DNA of 64,000 nt from DATCLS01 sp035265325 (GTDB lineage: Bacteria > Actinomycetota > Acidimicrobiia > Acidimicrobiales > VFJN01). The notes beneath the pieces are model-generated. The model was not told where the DNA came from, did not search any database, and saw nothing but the letters and a program-made list of their open reading frames with translations. Numbering within the stretch: the first letter of the stretch is position 1; every line of letters begins with the position of its first letter. Position numbers and translations under genes: made by a program. The stretch is from NCBI GenBank assembly GCA_035265325.1, contig DATFOS010000150.1:1-64000 (forward strand), read 5' to 3'. This document shows, piece after piece, positions 33,131-41,471 of this stretch.

Positions 33131-33928
33131 TCACGGGCCGCCGCCAGCACGCACGGTCGACAGGACGTCACGGAGGGGGCCGGCGATACCCGGGGCGGCC
33201 GCCAGGACCGAGGCCGGCCGGACCGGCCCGCCGTCGAGCCCCGACAGCTCGACGCCGGCCTCGGCGGCCACGAGCGCCCCGGCCGCCAGGTCCCACCAGG
33301 CCAAACCCTTCTCGTAGTAGGCGTCGACCCGCCCGCAGGCGACCGAGCAGAGGTCGACCGCGGCGGCCCCGAACCGGCGGATGTCGCGCACCTGGGGCAG
33401 CAACTCGACGAGGACGGCGGCCTGGTGGCGCCGTCGCTCCGCTGCGTAGCCGAACCCGGTCGCCAGCAGCGCCAGGCGGAGGTCCGTCTGGCGCGAGCAG
33501 GCGATCGGCCGGCCATTGAGCCAGGCGCCTCCGCCACGGAGAGCGGTGAAGAGTTCGCCGTGCACGGCGTCGAGGACGGCGCCCGCGACGACCCCGTCCG
33601 GGCCCTCGGCGGCGATCGAGACCGCCCACCCCGGCAGGCCGAACAGGTAGTTCGTGGTGCCGTCCAGCGGGTCGACCACCCAGCGCAGCCCGCTGGTGCC
33701 GGCGACGGCGCTGCCCTCCTCGCCGACGATGCCGTCGTCCGGGCGCTCGGCGAGGAGCGAGGTGACGATGAGGGCCTCGGCCGCCCGGTCCATCTCGCTC
33801 ACCATGTCGGTGGCGCTCGACTTGGTCTCCACCAGCTCGCGCGTGACGCGGAAGCCCGTCAGCAGGAGGTCGCCGGCCTCGCCGGCCACCCGGGAGGCGA
33901 GGTCGAGGAGGGCGGCGTCATCGGTCAT
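33131..33928 (-). CDS. Inositol monophosphatase family protein
   Basis: A 265-residue Mg-dependent phosphatase of the IMPase/FBPase superfamily. Metal-binding motifs are visible: GEEGS, WVVDPLDGTTNYLFGLPG (the DPLDGT motif) and a C-terminal WWDLAAGALVAAEAG that supplies the last metal Asp. Length is typical. Members hydrolyse myo-inositol phosphates, histidinol phosphate or related sugars, and I cannot separate these by eye. ATG 33928 lies 9 nt after a TACCGT box on a palindrome shared with the divergent threonine aldolase gene. It is the first gene of the run leading to the MtrAB-like operon. Confidence 0.9.
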   Translation of the reverse strand: MTDDAALLDLASRVAGEAGDLLLTGFRVTRELVETKSSATDMVSEMDRAAEALIVTSLLAERPDDGIVGEEGSAVAGTSGLRWVVDPLDGTTNYLFGLPGWAVSIAAEGPDGVVAGAVLDAVHGELFTALRGGGAWLNGRPIACSRQTDLRLALLATGFGYAAERRRHQAAVLVELLPQVRDIRRFGAAAVDLCSVACGRVDAYYEKGLAWWDLAAGALVAAEAGVELSGLDGGPVRPASVLAAAPGIAGPLRDVLSTVRAGGGP

Positions 33929-33937
33929 CGGGCCCGG

Positions 33938-33947
33938 ACGGTACCGT
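33938..33947. promoter_or_regulatory. Shared palindromic -10 for two divergent leaderless genes
   Basis: ACGGTACCGT is a 10-bp palindrome, so each strand reads TACCGT. On the plus strand it ends 8 nt before the threonine aldolase ATG (33956). On the minus strand it ends 9 nt before the inositol monophosphatase ATG (33928). The whole intergenic gap is 27 bp, so one core promoter probably fires both ways. Confidence 0.55.
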
Positions 33948-33955
33948 GCCGCGGG

Positions 33956-34975
33956 ATGACCCCCACTCACGCCGTCGACCTGCGCAGCGACACCGTGACG
34001 CGCCCGACGCCCGCCATGCGACGGGCGATGGCCGAGGCCGAGGTGGGCGACGACGGGTTCGGCGACGACCCCACGGTCAACCGCCTCCAGGACGCGTTCG
34101 CGGCGCTGACCGGCAAGCCGGCCGCCCTGTTCCTGCCGTCCGGGACCATGGCCAACCAGGTGGCCCTGCGGGTCCTCGCCGCCCCCGGGACCGCGGTCGT
34201 CGCCGGCCGCCGTCAGCACGTCGTGACCCACGAGGGCGGCGCGTTCGGAGTCAACCAGGTGGCCCAGCTGCACGTGGTGGACGACGACGACGGCACGCTC
34301 GACCCGGCCGAGGTCGCCTACCTGGCCGAGGCGGCCGGGCACCGCTGGCCCCGTCCCTCCGTCGTGTGCGTCGAGAACACCCACCTGGCGTCCGGCGGCC
34401 GGCCGTGGCCGCTGGAGCGCCTGGCCGCCGTCGCCGCCACCGGCGTCCCGGTCCACCTGGACGGCGCCCGGCTGTGGCACGCCTGCGTGGCCACGGGCGT
34501 GCCGGTCGCCCGCTACGCGCAGCACGCCGAGACGGTCACGTGCTGCCTCTCCAAGGGGCTGGGGGCGCCGGTCGGCTCGCTGCTGTCGGGGCCGGTCGAC
34601 GTGATCGAGCGCGCCCACGCCGAGCGGAAGCGGCTCGGCGGCGGCATGCGCCAGGTCGGCATCCTCGCCGCCGCCGGGCTGATCGCCATCGAGGACCGGG
34701 TGGAGCGCCTGGCCGACGACCACGCCCGGGCCCGTCGCCTGGCCGAGGCCGTGGCCGAGCGCTGGCCGGACTGCGGGCTCGACCCCAAGGACGTCGAGAC
34801 CAACGTGGTCCTGTTCCGCCACGACGACCCGGTCGGGCTGCTGGCCCACCTGGCGGGGGAGGGGGTCGGCGCCGTCACCCTCGGGCCCCGCCTGGTCCGC
34901 CTGGTCACCCACGCCGACGTGGACGACGCGGGCATCGACCGCGCCGTCGACGCCCTGCGCCGGGCCCCGGCCTGA
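33956..34975 (+). CDS. ltaE: Low-specificity L-threonine aldolase
   Basis: A 339-residue PLP enzyme that cleaves threonine or allo-threonine to glycine and acetaldehyde. It opens with DLRSDTVTRPTPAMRRAMAEAEVGDD and has FLPSGTMANQ, HVVTHEGGA, VPVHLDGARLWHA with the pyridine-binding Asp, and CLSKGLGAPVGS with the Schiff-base Lys. All match the beta-eliminating lyase/aldolase family, and the length is normal. ATG 33956 follows the shared TACCGT box. The gene is monocistronic, divergent from the inositol monophosphatase and convergent with a small membrane protein. Confidence 0.95.
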   Translation: MTPTHAVDLRSDTVTRPTPAMRRAMAEAEVGDDGFGDDPTVNRLQDAFAALTGKPAALFLPSGTMANQVALRVLAAPGTAVVAGRRQHVVTHEGGAFGVNQVAQLHVVDDDDGTLDPAEVAYLAEAAGHRWPRPSVVCVENTHLASGGRPWPLERLAAVAATGVPVHLDGARLWHACVATGVPVARYAQHAETVTCCLSKGLGAPVGSLLSGPVDVIERAHAERKRLGGGMRQVGILAAAGLIAIEDRVERLADDHARARRLAEAVAERWPDCGLDPKDVETNVVLFRHDDPVGLLAHLAGEGVGAVTLGPRLVRLVTHADVDDAGIDRAVDALRRAPA

Positions 34976-35010
34976 CGGCCCCGCCCGCCACCCCCGCTGA
35001 TGGCCTCCGA

Positions 35011-35026
35011 GCCGCTGGCTAGCGGC
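35011..35026. terminator. Hairpin at the ltaE / membrane-protein junction
   Basis: GCCGCT (35011-35016), loop GGCT, AGCGGC (35021-35026) spans the stop codon of the minus-strand gene. A further pairing between GCCCCGCC near 34979 and GGCGGGGC near 35024 may compete with it. There is no U-tract. Confidence 0.35.
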
Positions 35027-35342
35027 GGGGCTCGTCCGCGCCCTTGCGGTACTGGATCACGCGCCACTCGCCCATGGCACGCAGGGCGAGGACGGCCACC
35101 ACGGCCACGCCGCCGGCGCCGATGACGGCGCCCACCAGGGCGGACAGGCCGCTCACCGTGCCGCAGTCGCCCGTGCACTGCAGGTCGACGAGCGACCAGC
35201 CGATGAGCCCGCCACACAGGCCCCCGACCAGGATCGACACGAACGCCACGGCGCGGGCGAACGTCGAGGGCAGGGCGGTGGGGGCGTAGTCGTCGCCGTC
35301 CCGGGGGACCGGCGAGCGCGTCCGGGGCGGCTCGTCGGGCAT
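35019..35342 (-). CDS. Small two-helix membrane protein
   Basis: A 107-residue hypothetical protein. A Pro/Arg/Asp-rich N-terminus is followed by TM1 (RAVAFVSILVGGLCGGLIGW), a short loop with two Cys (LQCTGDCG), and TM2 (SALVGAVIGAGGVAVVAVLAL), then a basic tail (RVIQYRKGADEPRR). No family is recognised. The two loop cysteines could form a disulfide outside the membrane. A TACGAT box (35355-35350) ends 7 nt before ATG 35342, which favours this start over ATG 35351, which overlaps the box. It is convergent with ltaE. Confidence 0.7.
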   Translation of the reverse strand: MPDEPPRTRSPVPRDGDDYAPTALPSTFARAVAFVSILVGGLCGGLIGWSLVDLQCTGDCGTVSGLSALVGAVIGAGGVAVVAVLALRAMGEWRVIQYRKGADEPRR

Positions 35343-35416
35343 CGCGGCCATCGTAGGGGTGCCGACCGGCCCTCCCGGACGGTGGCCGGCACTGCGCCCG
35401 ACGGCGCCCGGTGCGC

Positions 35417-36895
35417 TCAGGCGAGGTAGCCGGCCTGGTGTGCGGCGATCATGGCGGCCGACTCGGCGTAGGTCGTCGGGCCGTAGGTGCGGGCGGGCGG
35501 CAGGGCGGCGCGGACCTGCTCGACCTCCTCGGCGCTCAGCGTGCACGTCCCGGTGATGGGCTCGACGCCGTAGAGACGGGCCGAGGAGAGGCCGAAGATC
35601 TTGGCCTTGACCTCGTCGGTCAGCGCCGGGTAGCCGTGCCGCTCCTGCAGCTCGTCCGAGATGGAGAAAGTGCGCATGGCCTGGATCTGGTCCTGCGGGG
35701 TGCCGAACCAGATCGAGTCGGTGCCCCAGACGACGCGGTCCTCGCCGACGTAGGTGAGCAGCTTGCCGAGCACGTGGGAGGCCATCGTCGGGTCGCGCAT
35801 GACGAACCACCACGTGCCGCCCAGCTCGGCGTAGACGTTCGAGTTGGGCTCGACCCCGGCGTCCTGCAGGGAGCGGACGAGCCGGTCGACGCCCTGGGGC
35901 TCGGGCTCGTCCGGCTCGTAGGGGCCGACGCCGCCGGCGCCGGGCTCGAAGCCCGAGTGGTACACGACGAAGTTCACGTCGGGGTTACGGGCGGCGGCCG
36001 GGCCGATGTCGCTCGGGTCGGCCAGCTCGGGCGTCGCGCCCACGATCGACGAGATGCCCTTGTGGGTGCAGATGATGTTCGGGCCGATCTCCCGGACGTG
36101 GTCGATGAACCGCTGGCCGATCTGCGGGCGGGAGGGGTCGTGGTCGTCGAAGAAGAAGTGATTGTCCGGGGGCGTCATCGTGTAGATCTTCCAGGCGGCG
36201 ATGTCGTAGCGCTCGCGCAGGTCGTCCATGCCCGCCAGCGCCGCCTCGATCGGGCCGTGGTGGGGGTAGGCGCCGCCGTGCATCAGCACCCGTCCCTCGC
36301 AGCCGATCCGGGTGGCGGCGTCGATGGCGAACACCATGTCGTCCGGCTGCAGGCCCTGCAGGTTCTGCGCGGGCAGCGCCGAGAGGATCGCCATCGACGT
36401 GTCCGACCGGACGAACATCTCCCGGAAGTACGCCTCAGCGGTGAAGCAGGCCCTGCGGTCGCTCGCCTCGGCCCCCTCGGCGCAGCTGGCCTGGGGGAAG
36501 ACCGCCGTCCACTCGCCGCCCTGCTCCTCCAGGTCGTAGTTGACGTAGTGCGTCTGGACGTCGAAGACGAACTCCTCGCCGCCCAGCTCCTCGAGGGCGG
36601 CGCCGCTGTCCTTCGTGGCCTCCTCGGACACGTCGTACGATCCGCCCGGCGACTCGTCGCGGTCGGCGGCCTCCTCCTCCGAGCAGGCGTTGAGGACGAA
36701 CAGCGTGGCCGCCGCCCCGCTCACGCCGCCCAGGAACCGGCGCCGGGACACGCCGAGGCGTCGGGCGTGATCGTCCGCCATGCGCTGCGTGCGGCGGATG
36801 ACCTCGCGCACCAACGGGCTGTGCGGGAGCGGGTGGAACTCGCCGTTCGACACCGGGCCGAACTTGATCGGTAGCTGGTGGTCGTCGTCTCGCAC
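35417..36895 (-). CDS. Tat-exported amidohydrolase-family lipoprotein
   Basis: A 492-residue protein. A 50-residue leader (IKFGPVSNGEFHPLPHSPLV...) precedes the twin-arginine motif SRRRFLGG and lipobox LNAC (Cys71), suggesting Tat export and lipidation. The rest is an amidohydrolase-2-like TIM barrel with VLMHGGAYPHHG, FVVYHSGFEPG and a C-terminal RVVWGTDSIWFG carrying the catalytic-type Asp. The first metal motif, usually DxHxH, reads DVQTHYV, so metal binding may differ. GTG 36895 has GGGGGAACC upstream; ATG 36781 would place the Tat motif nearer the N-terminus. The substrate is unknown. The neighbour upstream on the other strand is a broken spermidine synthase. Confidence 0.85.
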   Translation of the reverse strand: MRDDDHQLPIKFGPVSNGEFHPLPHSPLVREVIRRTQRMADDHARRLGVSRRRFLGGVSGAAATLFVLNACSEEEAADRDESPGGSYDVSEEATKDSGAALEELGGEEFVFDVQTHYVNYDLEEQGGEWTAVFPQASCAEGAEASDRRACFTAEAYFREMFVRSDTSMAILSALPAQNLQGLQPDDMVFAIDAATRIGCEGRVLMHGGAYPHHGPIEAALAGMDDLRERYDIAAWKIYTMTPPDNHFFFDDHDPSRPQIGQRFIDHVREIGPNIICTHKGISSIVGATPELADPSDIGPAAARNPDVNFVVYHSGFEPGAGGVGPYEPDEPEPQGVDRLVRSLQDAGVEPNSNVYAELGGTWWFVMRDPTMASHVLGKLLTYVGEDRVVWGTDSIWFGTPQDQIQAMRTFSISDELQERHGYPALTDEVKAKIFGLSSARLYGVEPITGTCTLSAEEVEQVRAALPPARTYGPTTYAESAAMIAAHQAGYLA

Positions 36896-36977
36896 GGTTC
36901 CCCCGGGTCGCACGCTCGTGGCCCGCCCCACCGCGGACGTTACTCGCGGTAGCCCGGGAAATCCCGGCCCGGCCGTC

Positions 36978-37514
36978 GTGGCGCTGAACGAAGGCTCGCT
37001 GGCCGACCCCCGGGTCAGGGTCCTGCACGACGACGCCTTCACCTGGGCGGCGACGCGGGCCCGGGGCGACACGCCGGAGCGGCCGTTCGACGTCGTGGTC
37101 GTCGACATGCCGGACCCGGAGAGCCTCGACACCGTGCGCCTCTACTCCGAGGAGATGTACCGGGCGGTCGCCGCCCTGCTCGCTTCGGACGGGCGGATGG
37201 TCGTCCAGGCCGGCTCGCCCTACTTCGCCCGCCAGGCCTTATGGTCGGTCGAGGCGACGGTGGCGGCGGCCGGCCTGCGGACGACGCCGTACCACGTCGA
37301 CGTCCCGAGCTTCGGGGACTGGGGCTTCGTGGTCGGCGCCCCGGGCGACTTCGCGCCCGCGCTGGACGAGGCGGTCACCCCGCGGTTCCTCACCGCCGAG
37401 GTCGTGGCGGCGGCGCAGGCGTTCGGCGCCGACGCCGGGCCGGTCGACGTCGAGGTCAACACCCTCGACGACCCGGTCCTCGTCGACTACACGGAACGGG
37501 GCTCGGCCTACTAG
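36978..37514 (+). pseudogene. 5'-truncated spermidine synthase-like gene
   Basis: The frame encodes about 178 residues matching only the C-terminal part of a SpeE-like aminopropyltransferase: ALNEGSLADPRVRVLHDDAF, the catalytic VVVDMPDPESLDTVRLYSEEMY, VVQAGSPYF, and SFGDWGFVVGAP. The N-terminal half, including the nucleotide-binding GxGDG region and any membrane domain, is missing. Upstream is the divergent amidohydrolase start, leaving no room for it. A GTG at 36978 could still be read, but the product would lack the cofactor site. I call it a remnant of a deletion. Confidence 0.75.
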
Positions 37515-37516
37515 CG

Positions 37517-37544
37517 CCCGTGGCGGGGGGCCGCCCCCGACGGG
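37517..37544. terminator. Bidirectional hairpin, speE remnant / kinase junction
   Basis: CCCGT-(GG)-CGGGGG pairs with CCCCCG-ACGGG around a GCCG loop. It fills the 30-bp gap between two convergent stop codons (37514 and 37545). There is no U-tract. Confidence 0.5.
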
Positions 37545-38801
37545 TCAGCGGCGGCGGCCGTCGCCGTAGCGCCAGACCACGCCGGTGTCGTCGTCGAGCC
37601 CGGTCGATACGTCGGGCAGCTCGCCGTCGCGACCGGCGCGGCCGCCGGCGCCGGCGACGGCCTGCTCGAGCAGGCGCAGGCCGAGGGCCACGAACGTGGT
37701 GGCCAGCGCCTCCGGGCCCGGCGCCCACGCCGGCCGGGGCGGCGGGTTCCTCTCGGACAGCCGGGCCGTCGCTTCGACCAGGGCGTGGAACCCGTGGGCG
37801 AAGGCGAGGCGCAGGCGCCAGTGGGGGTCGACGCGGCTCAGCTCGGCGCCGAACGGCAGCCGGCCGAGCATCCCCACGAACCACTCGCCCAGCTGCGGGT
37901 AGCCGCGGTGCGGCCCGACCGACCGCAGGACCCAGCTGGCCGGCTTCCCGCCCGTTCGCGCCGTGTGCCACGTCCGCACGCCGTCGGCCACCGCCCGGTC
38001 GAGCACGGTCATGCTGAACAGGACGTGGGCGAAGTCGTCGACCGGGTCGCCGTAGCCTCGGGTGCCGCGGGGGTCGAGCAGCGTGAAGCGCCCGCCGCCC
38101 GGCCCGGACGCCAGCAGGTCGGCCAGGTCGAGCTCGCCGTGGACGGGGTACGAGACGAGCCGCGGCCACAGCTTCCTCAGCAGGCCGGCGTCGCGCTCGA
38201 TGGACTGGAGCAGGGGGACCAGCGGGCGGCACACCCGCCCGTTGATGCGCACCGGCGGGCCGTCGAGCAGCTCGCGGGGCACGTGGCGCTGCAGGATCCA
38301 CAGCCGCTTGCGGACCAGCGCCAGCTCGGGCGGCCGCAGGGTGGTGGCGGCGTGTCGCCGGGACCGGGCATAGCCGTGTTCGGTCAGGGAGGTGAACACC
38401 CGGTGGAGCCGGTCGCGGGCGTCCCCGCGGGCGGTCGCCGGCGCCACCGCGGGGCTGCCGGCCACGTAGGGCATGGCGTAGGCCGCCCAACCCGGGCGCT
38501 GCCACTGGCCGAGGACGTCGACGTACAGGGCACCGATCGCCGGCACCTCGTGGTGGACCCGTCGGATCTGGGCCGGCTCGCGTAGGAACGAGTCGATGTC
38601 CTGCCCGTCGGCGATGCCGGCCCCCTGCTGGAGCACCTTGACGGCGAGGTCGCCCTCCGGAGTGACCACGCGCCAGACGCGGGCCGGCGAGGTGCCGTGG
38701 GGCAGCGGGTGGACCGATGACGCCCGCAGCTCGCGGGCCAAATGCGGCGGGAAGCTCGTGGCGGAGCCGCCCGCGTCGGCGACGACGGTCGTGGCGGGCA
38801 A
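37545..38801 (-). CDS. APH/protein-kinase-like phosphotransferase
   Basis: About 418 residues. Features of the aminoglycoside-phosphotransferase/kinase fold are visible: LAVKVLQQ, whose Lys would bind ATP, a YAMPYVAGSP hinge-like segment, SYPVHGELDLADLLASG as the catalytic loop (HGELDLxD, compare HGDLHxxN), and FTLLDPRGTRGYGDPVDDFAHVLF as the metal-binding DPRG region. A substrate cannot be named. I chose TTG 38801 because a TAGGCT box (38814-38809) ends 7 nt before it; GTG 38807 is two codons upstream. The gene is convergent with the spermidine synthase remnant. Confidence 0.7.
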   Translation of the reverse strand: MPATTVVADAGGSATSFPPHLARELRASSVHPLPHGTSPARVWRVVTPEGDLAVKVLQQGAGIADGQDIDSFLREPAQIRRVHHEVPAIGALYVDVLGQWQRPGWAAYAMPYVAGSPAVAPATARGDARDRLHRVFTSLTEHGYARSRRHAATTLRPPELALVRKRLWILQRHVPRELLDGPPVRINGRVCRPLVPLLQSIERDAGLLRKLWPRLVSYPVHGELDLADLLASGPGGGRFTLLDPRGTRGYGDPVDDFAHVLFSMTVLDRAVADGVRTWHTARTGGKPASWVLRSVGPHRGYPQLGEWFVGMLGRLPFGAELSRVDPHWRLRLAFAHGFHALVEATARLSERNPPPRPAWAPGPEALATTFVALGLRLLEQAVAGAGGRAGRDGELPDVSTGLDDDTGVVWRYGDGRRR

Positions 38802-38918
38802 GGACACAAGCCTAATGAACCGTCGGAACGTGACCGCGCCGAATCGACTACGGAGAGTGACATTTTCGACCGCTGAAACGGCTGACGTCCGCGGTGTCCG
38901 TTCGGCTACGCCAGCGGG

Positions 38919-39010
38919 GTGTTCGCCACGACGCCAGAACCGACCTACACGGCCGTCATCGTCACCAGCGTGCACAGCGGGGCCGACGTCGCCGCCTACG
39001 ACGCCTGGCC
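38919..39010 (+). pseudogene. Antibiotic-biosynthesis-monooxygenase-like remnant
   Basis: A short frame from GTG 38919 reads VFATTPEPTYTAVIVTSVHS and continues to AAYDAW before losing resemblance. This looks like the first 30 residues of small ABM-domain proteins (which often begin with a TPEPPYYAVIFTS-like strand). The remaining two thirds of the domain are absent, and the next gene starts at 39086. It is either a degraded copy or a chance match; the call rests on recall of the family's N-terminus. Confidence 0.4.
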
Positions 39011-39085
39011 GGCGGTCGCCCGATCCGGTCCCGGTGACCGGCTTGGCAGGGGTCGAACGGCGGCATCTTGCGGCAGACTGACCGG

Positions 39086-39571
39086 ATGCGGGATTGGCTG
39101 GTCGGAGGGGGGTTGATCCTCGGCCCCGAGGGGCTGCTGCTCGTGCGCAACCGGCGCCGCAACGGCTCGGTCGACTGGAGCCCGCCCGGCGGCGTGATCG
39201 ACGACGGCGAGACCCTCATCGACGGGCTGTCGCGCGAGGTGGCCGAGGAGACCGGCGTCGTCGTGTCCGGCTGGAAGGGTCCCATGTACGAGGTCGTGGT
39301 GGAGGCCCCGGGCCTGGGCTGGCGGCTGAGGGTCGAGGCCCACATGGCGGTCGACTTCGCCGGCGAGCTGGCCATCGAGGACCCCGACGGCATCGTCGAG
39401 GAGGTCATGTTCGTCGCCCCCGACGCCTGCGTCGGCCGCCTCGACGGCTGCCACCCGTGGGTGGCCGAGCCCCTCGCCGCCTGGCTCGCCGAGCGGTGGG
39501 ACGACGGCCGCAGTTTCCGCTACCACGTCGACGGTGCGGACATGGCGGGGGCCGTCGTCACGCGGCGGTGA
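39086..39571 (+). CDS. Nudix hydrolase
   Basis: A 161-residue Nudix protein. The Nudix box is complete: GGVIDDGETLIDGLSREVAEETGV (GX5EX7REVXEEXGV pattern). Substrates of the family are nucleoside diphosphates linked to another group; the specific one is unknown. I chose ATG 39086 (MRDWLVGGGLIL) over an in-frame start at 39068. Its TGA overlaps the GTG of the DNA polymerase IV gene, so the two are translationally coupled. This pairing could link cleaning of oxidised nucleotides to a damage-tolerant polymerase, which is inference. Confidence 0.92.
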   Translation: MRDWLVGGGLILGPEGLLLVRNRRRNGSVDWSPPGGVIDDGETLIDGLSREVAEETGVVVSGWKGPMYEVVVEAPGLGWRLRVEAHMAVDFAGELAIEDPDGIVEEVMFVAPDACVGRLDGCHPWVAEPLAAWLAERWDDGRSFRYHVDGADMAGAVVTRR

Positions 39572-40860
39572 GCCCCTCCCCGACGGGCCCGGAGGCGGCT
39601 GGACCGGGTGCCGGTGCCGCCCGCACGATCCTCCATGTCGACATGGATGCGTTCTTCGTCTCCGTCGAGCTGTTGCGCCGGCCCGAACTGCGGGGGCGGC
39701 CGGTCGTCGTCGGGAGCCGGGGATCGCGCGGGGTCGTGGCGGCGGCGAACTACGAGGCCCGGGCCTACGGCGTCCACTCCGCCATGCCCAGCGTGCGGGC
39801 GGTGCGGCTGTGCCCGCACGCCGTGTTCCTCCCCGGCGACCACGACCACTACGGCGAGGTCAGCGCCCGCGTCATGGCCCTGTTCCGGGCGCTCACCCCG
39901 CTCGTCGAGCCGATCAGCCTCGACGAGGCGTTCCTCGACGTGACCGGCGCCCGGCGGGCGCTCGGTGACGGGCCCACACTGGCCGACCGCATCCGGGCCG
40001 ACGTCCTGGCGGGGGAGGGCCTCAGCTGCTCGGTCGGCGTGGCGCCCAGCAAGATGCTGGCGAAGATGGCGTCCGAGGCGGCCAAGCCGACGGCCTCGCC
40101 GGGCGGGCCGGTGCCGGGGCGGGGCGTCGTCGTCGTCGAGCCCGGCGAGGAACTGGCGTTCCTCCACCCGCTGCCGGCCCGGACGCTGTGGGGCGTGGGC
40201 CCGGCCACGCTGGGCCGGCTCGAGCGCTTCGGCGTGCGGACGGTGGGCGACATCGCCGCCCTGCCCGAGGCGACGCTCGTGTCCGCCCTCGGGGTCGCCA
40301 ACGGGCGCCACCTGGCGGCCCTGGCCCACGCCGTCGATCCCCGGCCGGTCGTGCCCGAGCAGCCGCCCAAGTCGATCGGCCACGAGGAGACCTACCCGAC
40401 CGACCACTACGAGGCCGACCCGCTGCGGCGGGAGGTGGTCCGGATGTCGGACGCCGTTGCCGCCCGCCTGCGCCGGGCCGGGCTGGCCGGGCGGACGGTG
40501 ACGCTCAAGGTCCGCTTCGGGGACTTCCGGACCATCACCCGGTCGAGCACGGTCGCCGAGCCGCTCGACGACGGCCCCGCCGTCGCCCGGACCGCCCGGG
40601 CGCTGCTCGACGCCATCGACGTCGCGCCGGGGGTGCGGCTGCTGGGCGTGAGCGTCTCGGGCCTCGTGTCGGGGGCCAACCGCCAGCTCAGCCTCGACGA
40701 GGCCGCGAAGCCGGCGTGGCACGAGGCCAGCGGGGCGGTCGACGCCATCCGCGAGCGCTTCGGGGCCGGCGCCATCGGGCCGGCCTCGACCGTGGGACCG
40801 GACGGCGTCCGCGTCAAACGCACCGGACAGAACCCGTGGGGGCCCGACCGGAACGGGTAG
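39568..40860 (+). CDS. dinB: DNA polymerase IV (Y family)
   Basis: A 430-residue translesion polymerase. Catalytic residues are visible in ILHVDMDAFFVSVEL (first Asp pair) and EPISLDEAFLDVTGA (SLDE motif). CSVGVAPSKMLAKMAS and the helix-hairpin-helix region LWGVGPATLGRLERFGVRTVGDIA follow, then the little-finger domain. A near-C-terminal RQLSLDE resembles the beta-clamp-binding QLSLF motif. Length is normal. The GTG at 39568 overlaps the Nudix stop (GTGA). Confidence 0.96.
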   Translation: MSPSPTGPEAAGPGAGAARTILHVDMDAFFVSVELLRRPELRGRPVVVGSRGSRGVVAAANYEARAYGVHSAMPSVRAVRLCPHAVFLPGDHDHYGEVSARVMALFRALTPLVEPISLDEAFLDVTGARRALGDGPTLADRIRADVLAGEGLSCSVGVAPSKMLAKMASEAAKPTASPGGPVPGRGVVVVEPGEELAFLHPLPARTLWGVGPATLGRLERFGVRTVGDIAALPEATLVSALGVANGRHLAALAHAVDPRPVVPEQPPKSIGHEETYPTDHYEADPLRREVVRMSDAVAARLRRAGLAGRTVTLKVRFGDFRTITRSSTVAEPLDDGPAVARTARALLDAIDVAPGVRLLGVSVSGLVSGANRQLSLDEAAKPAWHEASGAVDAIRERFGAGAIGPASTVGPDGVRVKRTGQNPWGPDRNG

Positions 40861-40870
40861 CAGACGCACG

Positions 40871-40923
40871 CTGCCATCTGTTTCATCGATCTGCCATCCC
40901 AGCGCGTTGTCGTTCCTGCCACC
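40871..40923. repeat. Three CTGCCA(T/C)C words upstream of the DUF3040 gene
   Basis: CTGCCATC occurs at 40871 and 40891, and CTGCCACC at 40916, in the 115-bp gap between dinB and the DUF3040 gene. The 20-bp spacing of the first two equals two helical turns. A direct-repeat operator is possible; chance is not excluded. Confidence 0.3.
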
Positions 40924-40975
40924 CTGTGGAACACTTGCTGGGCCGGTCCGGTCAGCCGGGGTCTAAGGGGTTCAC

Positions 40976-41359
40976 GTGCCGCTATCCGAGGACGAAGAAC
41001 GCATCCTCCAGGAGATCGCCCAGCGGTTCTACGAGGACGATCCTTCGTTTGCCCGCGAGGTCAGCGAGACGACGCTCTACCGGCACACGGTCCGCCGGAT
41101 GAAATGGTCGATCGTCGGGCTCGTGGCCGGGGCCGTGTTCCTCGTGGCCACGCTGTCGACCTCGTTCTGGCTGTCGTTCGCCGGGTTCCTGTTCATGCTG
41201 GCCTGCGCCCTGGTGTTCGAGCGCAACCTGCGGAAACTGGGCAAGGCCGGCATCGACCACCTGTCGAAGACGGTGCGGGCCAACGGGTTGCGTGACGCGC
41301 TCGGTGGCGCCGGCCAGCGCATGCGCGACCGGCTCAACCGACGCAGCGACGAGGAGTAG
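40976..41359 (+). CDS. DUF3040 membrane protein
   Basis: A 127-residue DUF3040 protein. It begins with the family motif MPLSEDEERILQEIAQRFYEDDPSFA, then has two membrane helices (WSIVGLVAGAVFLVATLST and FWLSFAGFLFMLACALVF) and a basic C-terminal tail. DUF3040 proteins are common in Actinobacteria and are often found near mraZ; here mraZ is about 10 kb downstream. AAGGGG precedes the GTG at 40976. The role is unknown. Confidence 0.88.
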   Translation: MPLSEDEERILQEIAQRFYEDDPSFAREVSETTLYRHTVRRMKWSIVGLVAGAVFLVATLSTSFWLSFAGFLFMLACALVFERNLRKLGKAGIDHLSKTVRANGLRDALGGAGQRMRDRLNRRSDEE

Positions 41360-41390
41360 CCGGGTCCACGCCGGGCCTTCCCCACCACGC

Positions 41391-41409
41391 CCCCGCCCCC
41401 GAGGCGGGG
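41391..41409. terminator. Bidirectional hairpin, DUF3040 / transglutaminase junction
   Basis: CCCCGCC (41391-41397), loop CCCGA, GGCGGGG (41403-41409) lies between convergent stops at 41359 and 41472. It is a perfect 7-bp stem without a U-tract. Confidence 0.5.
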
Positions 41410-41471
41410 ACGTTGCGCGTCCGGCCCCGGCCGGCCCGGGCCGACCCCCTCGGCGGCGAGCCGGGGGCGGG

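Noticed and set aside
33929..34912. Long minus-strand extension of the inositol monophosphatase frame
   Set aside because: It covers the threonine aldolase gene on the other strand and lacks any motif; the ATG at 33928 with its -10 box is sufficient.
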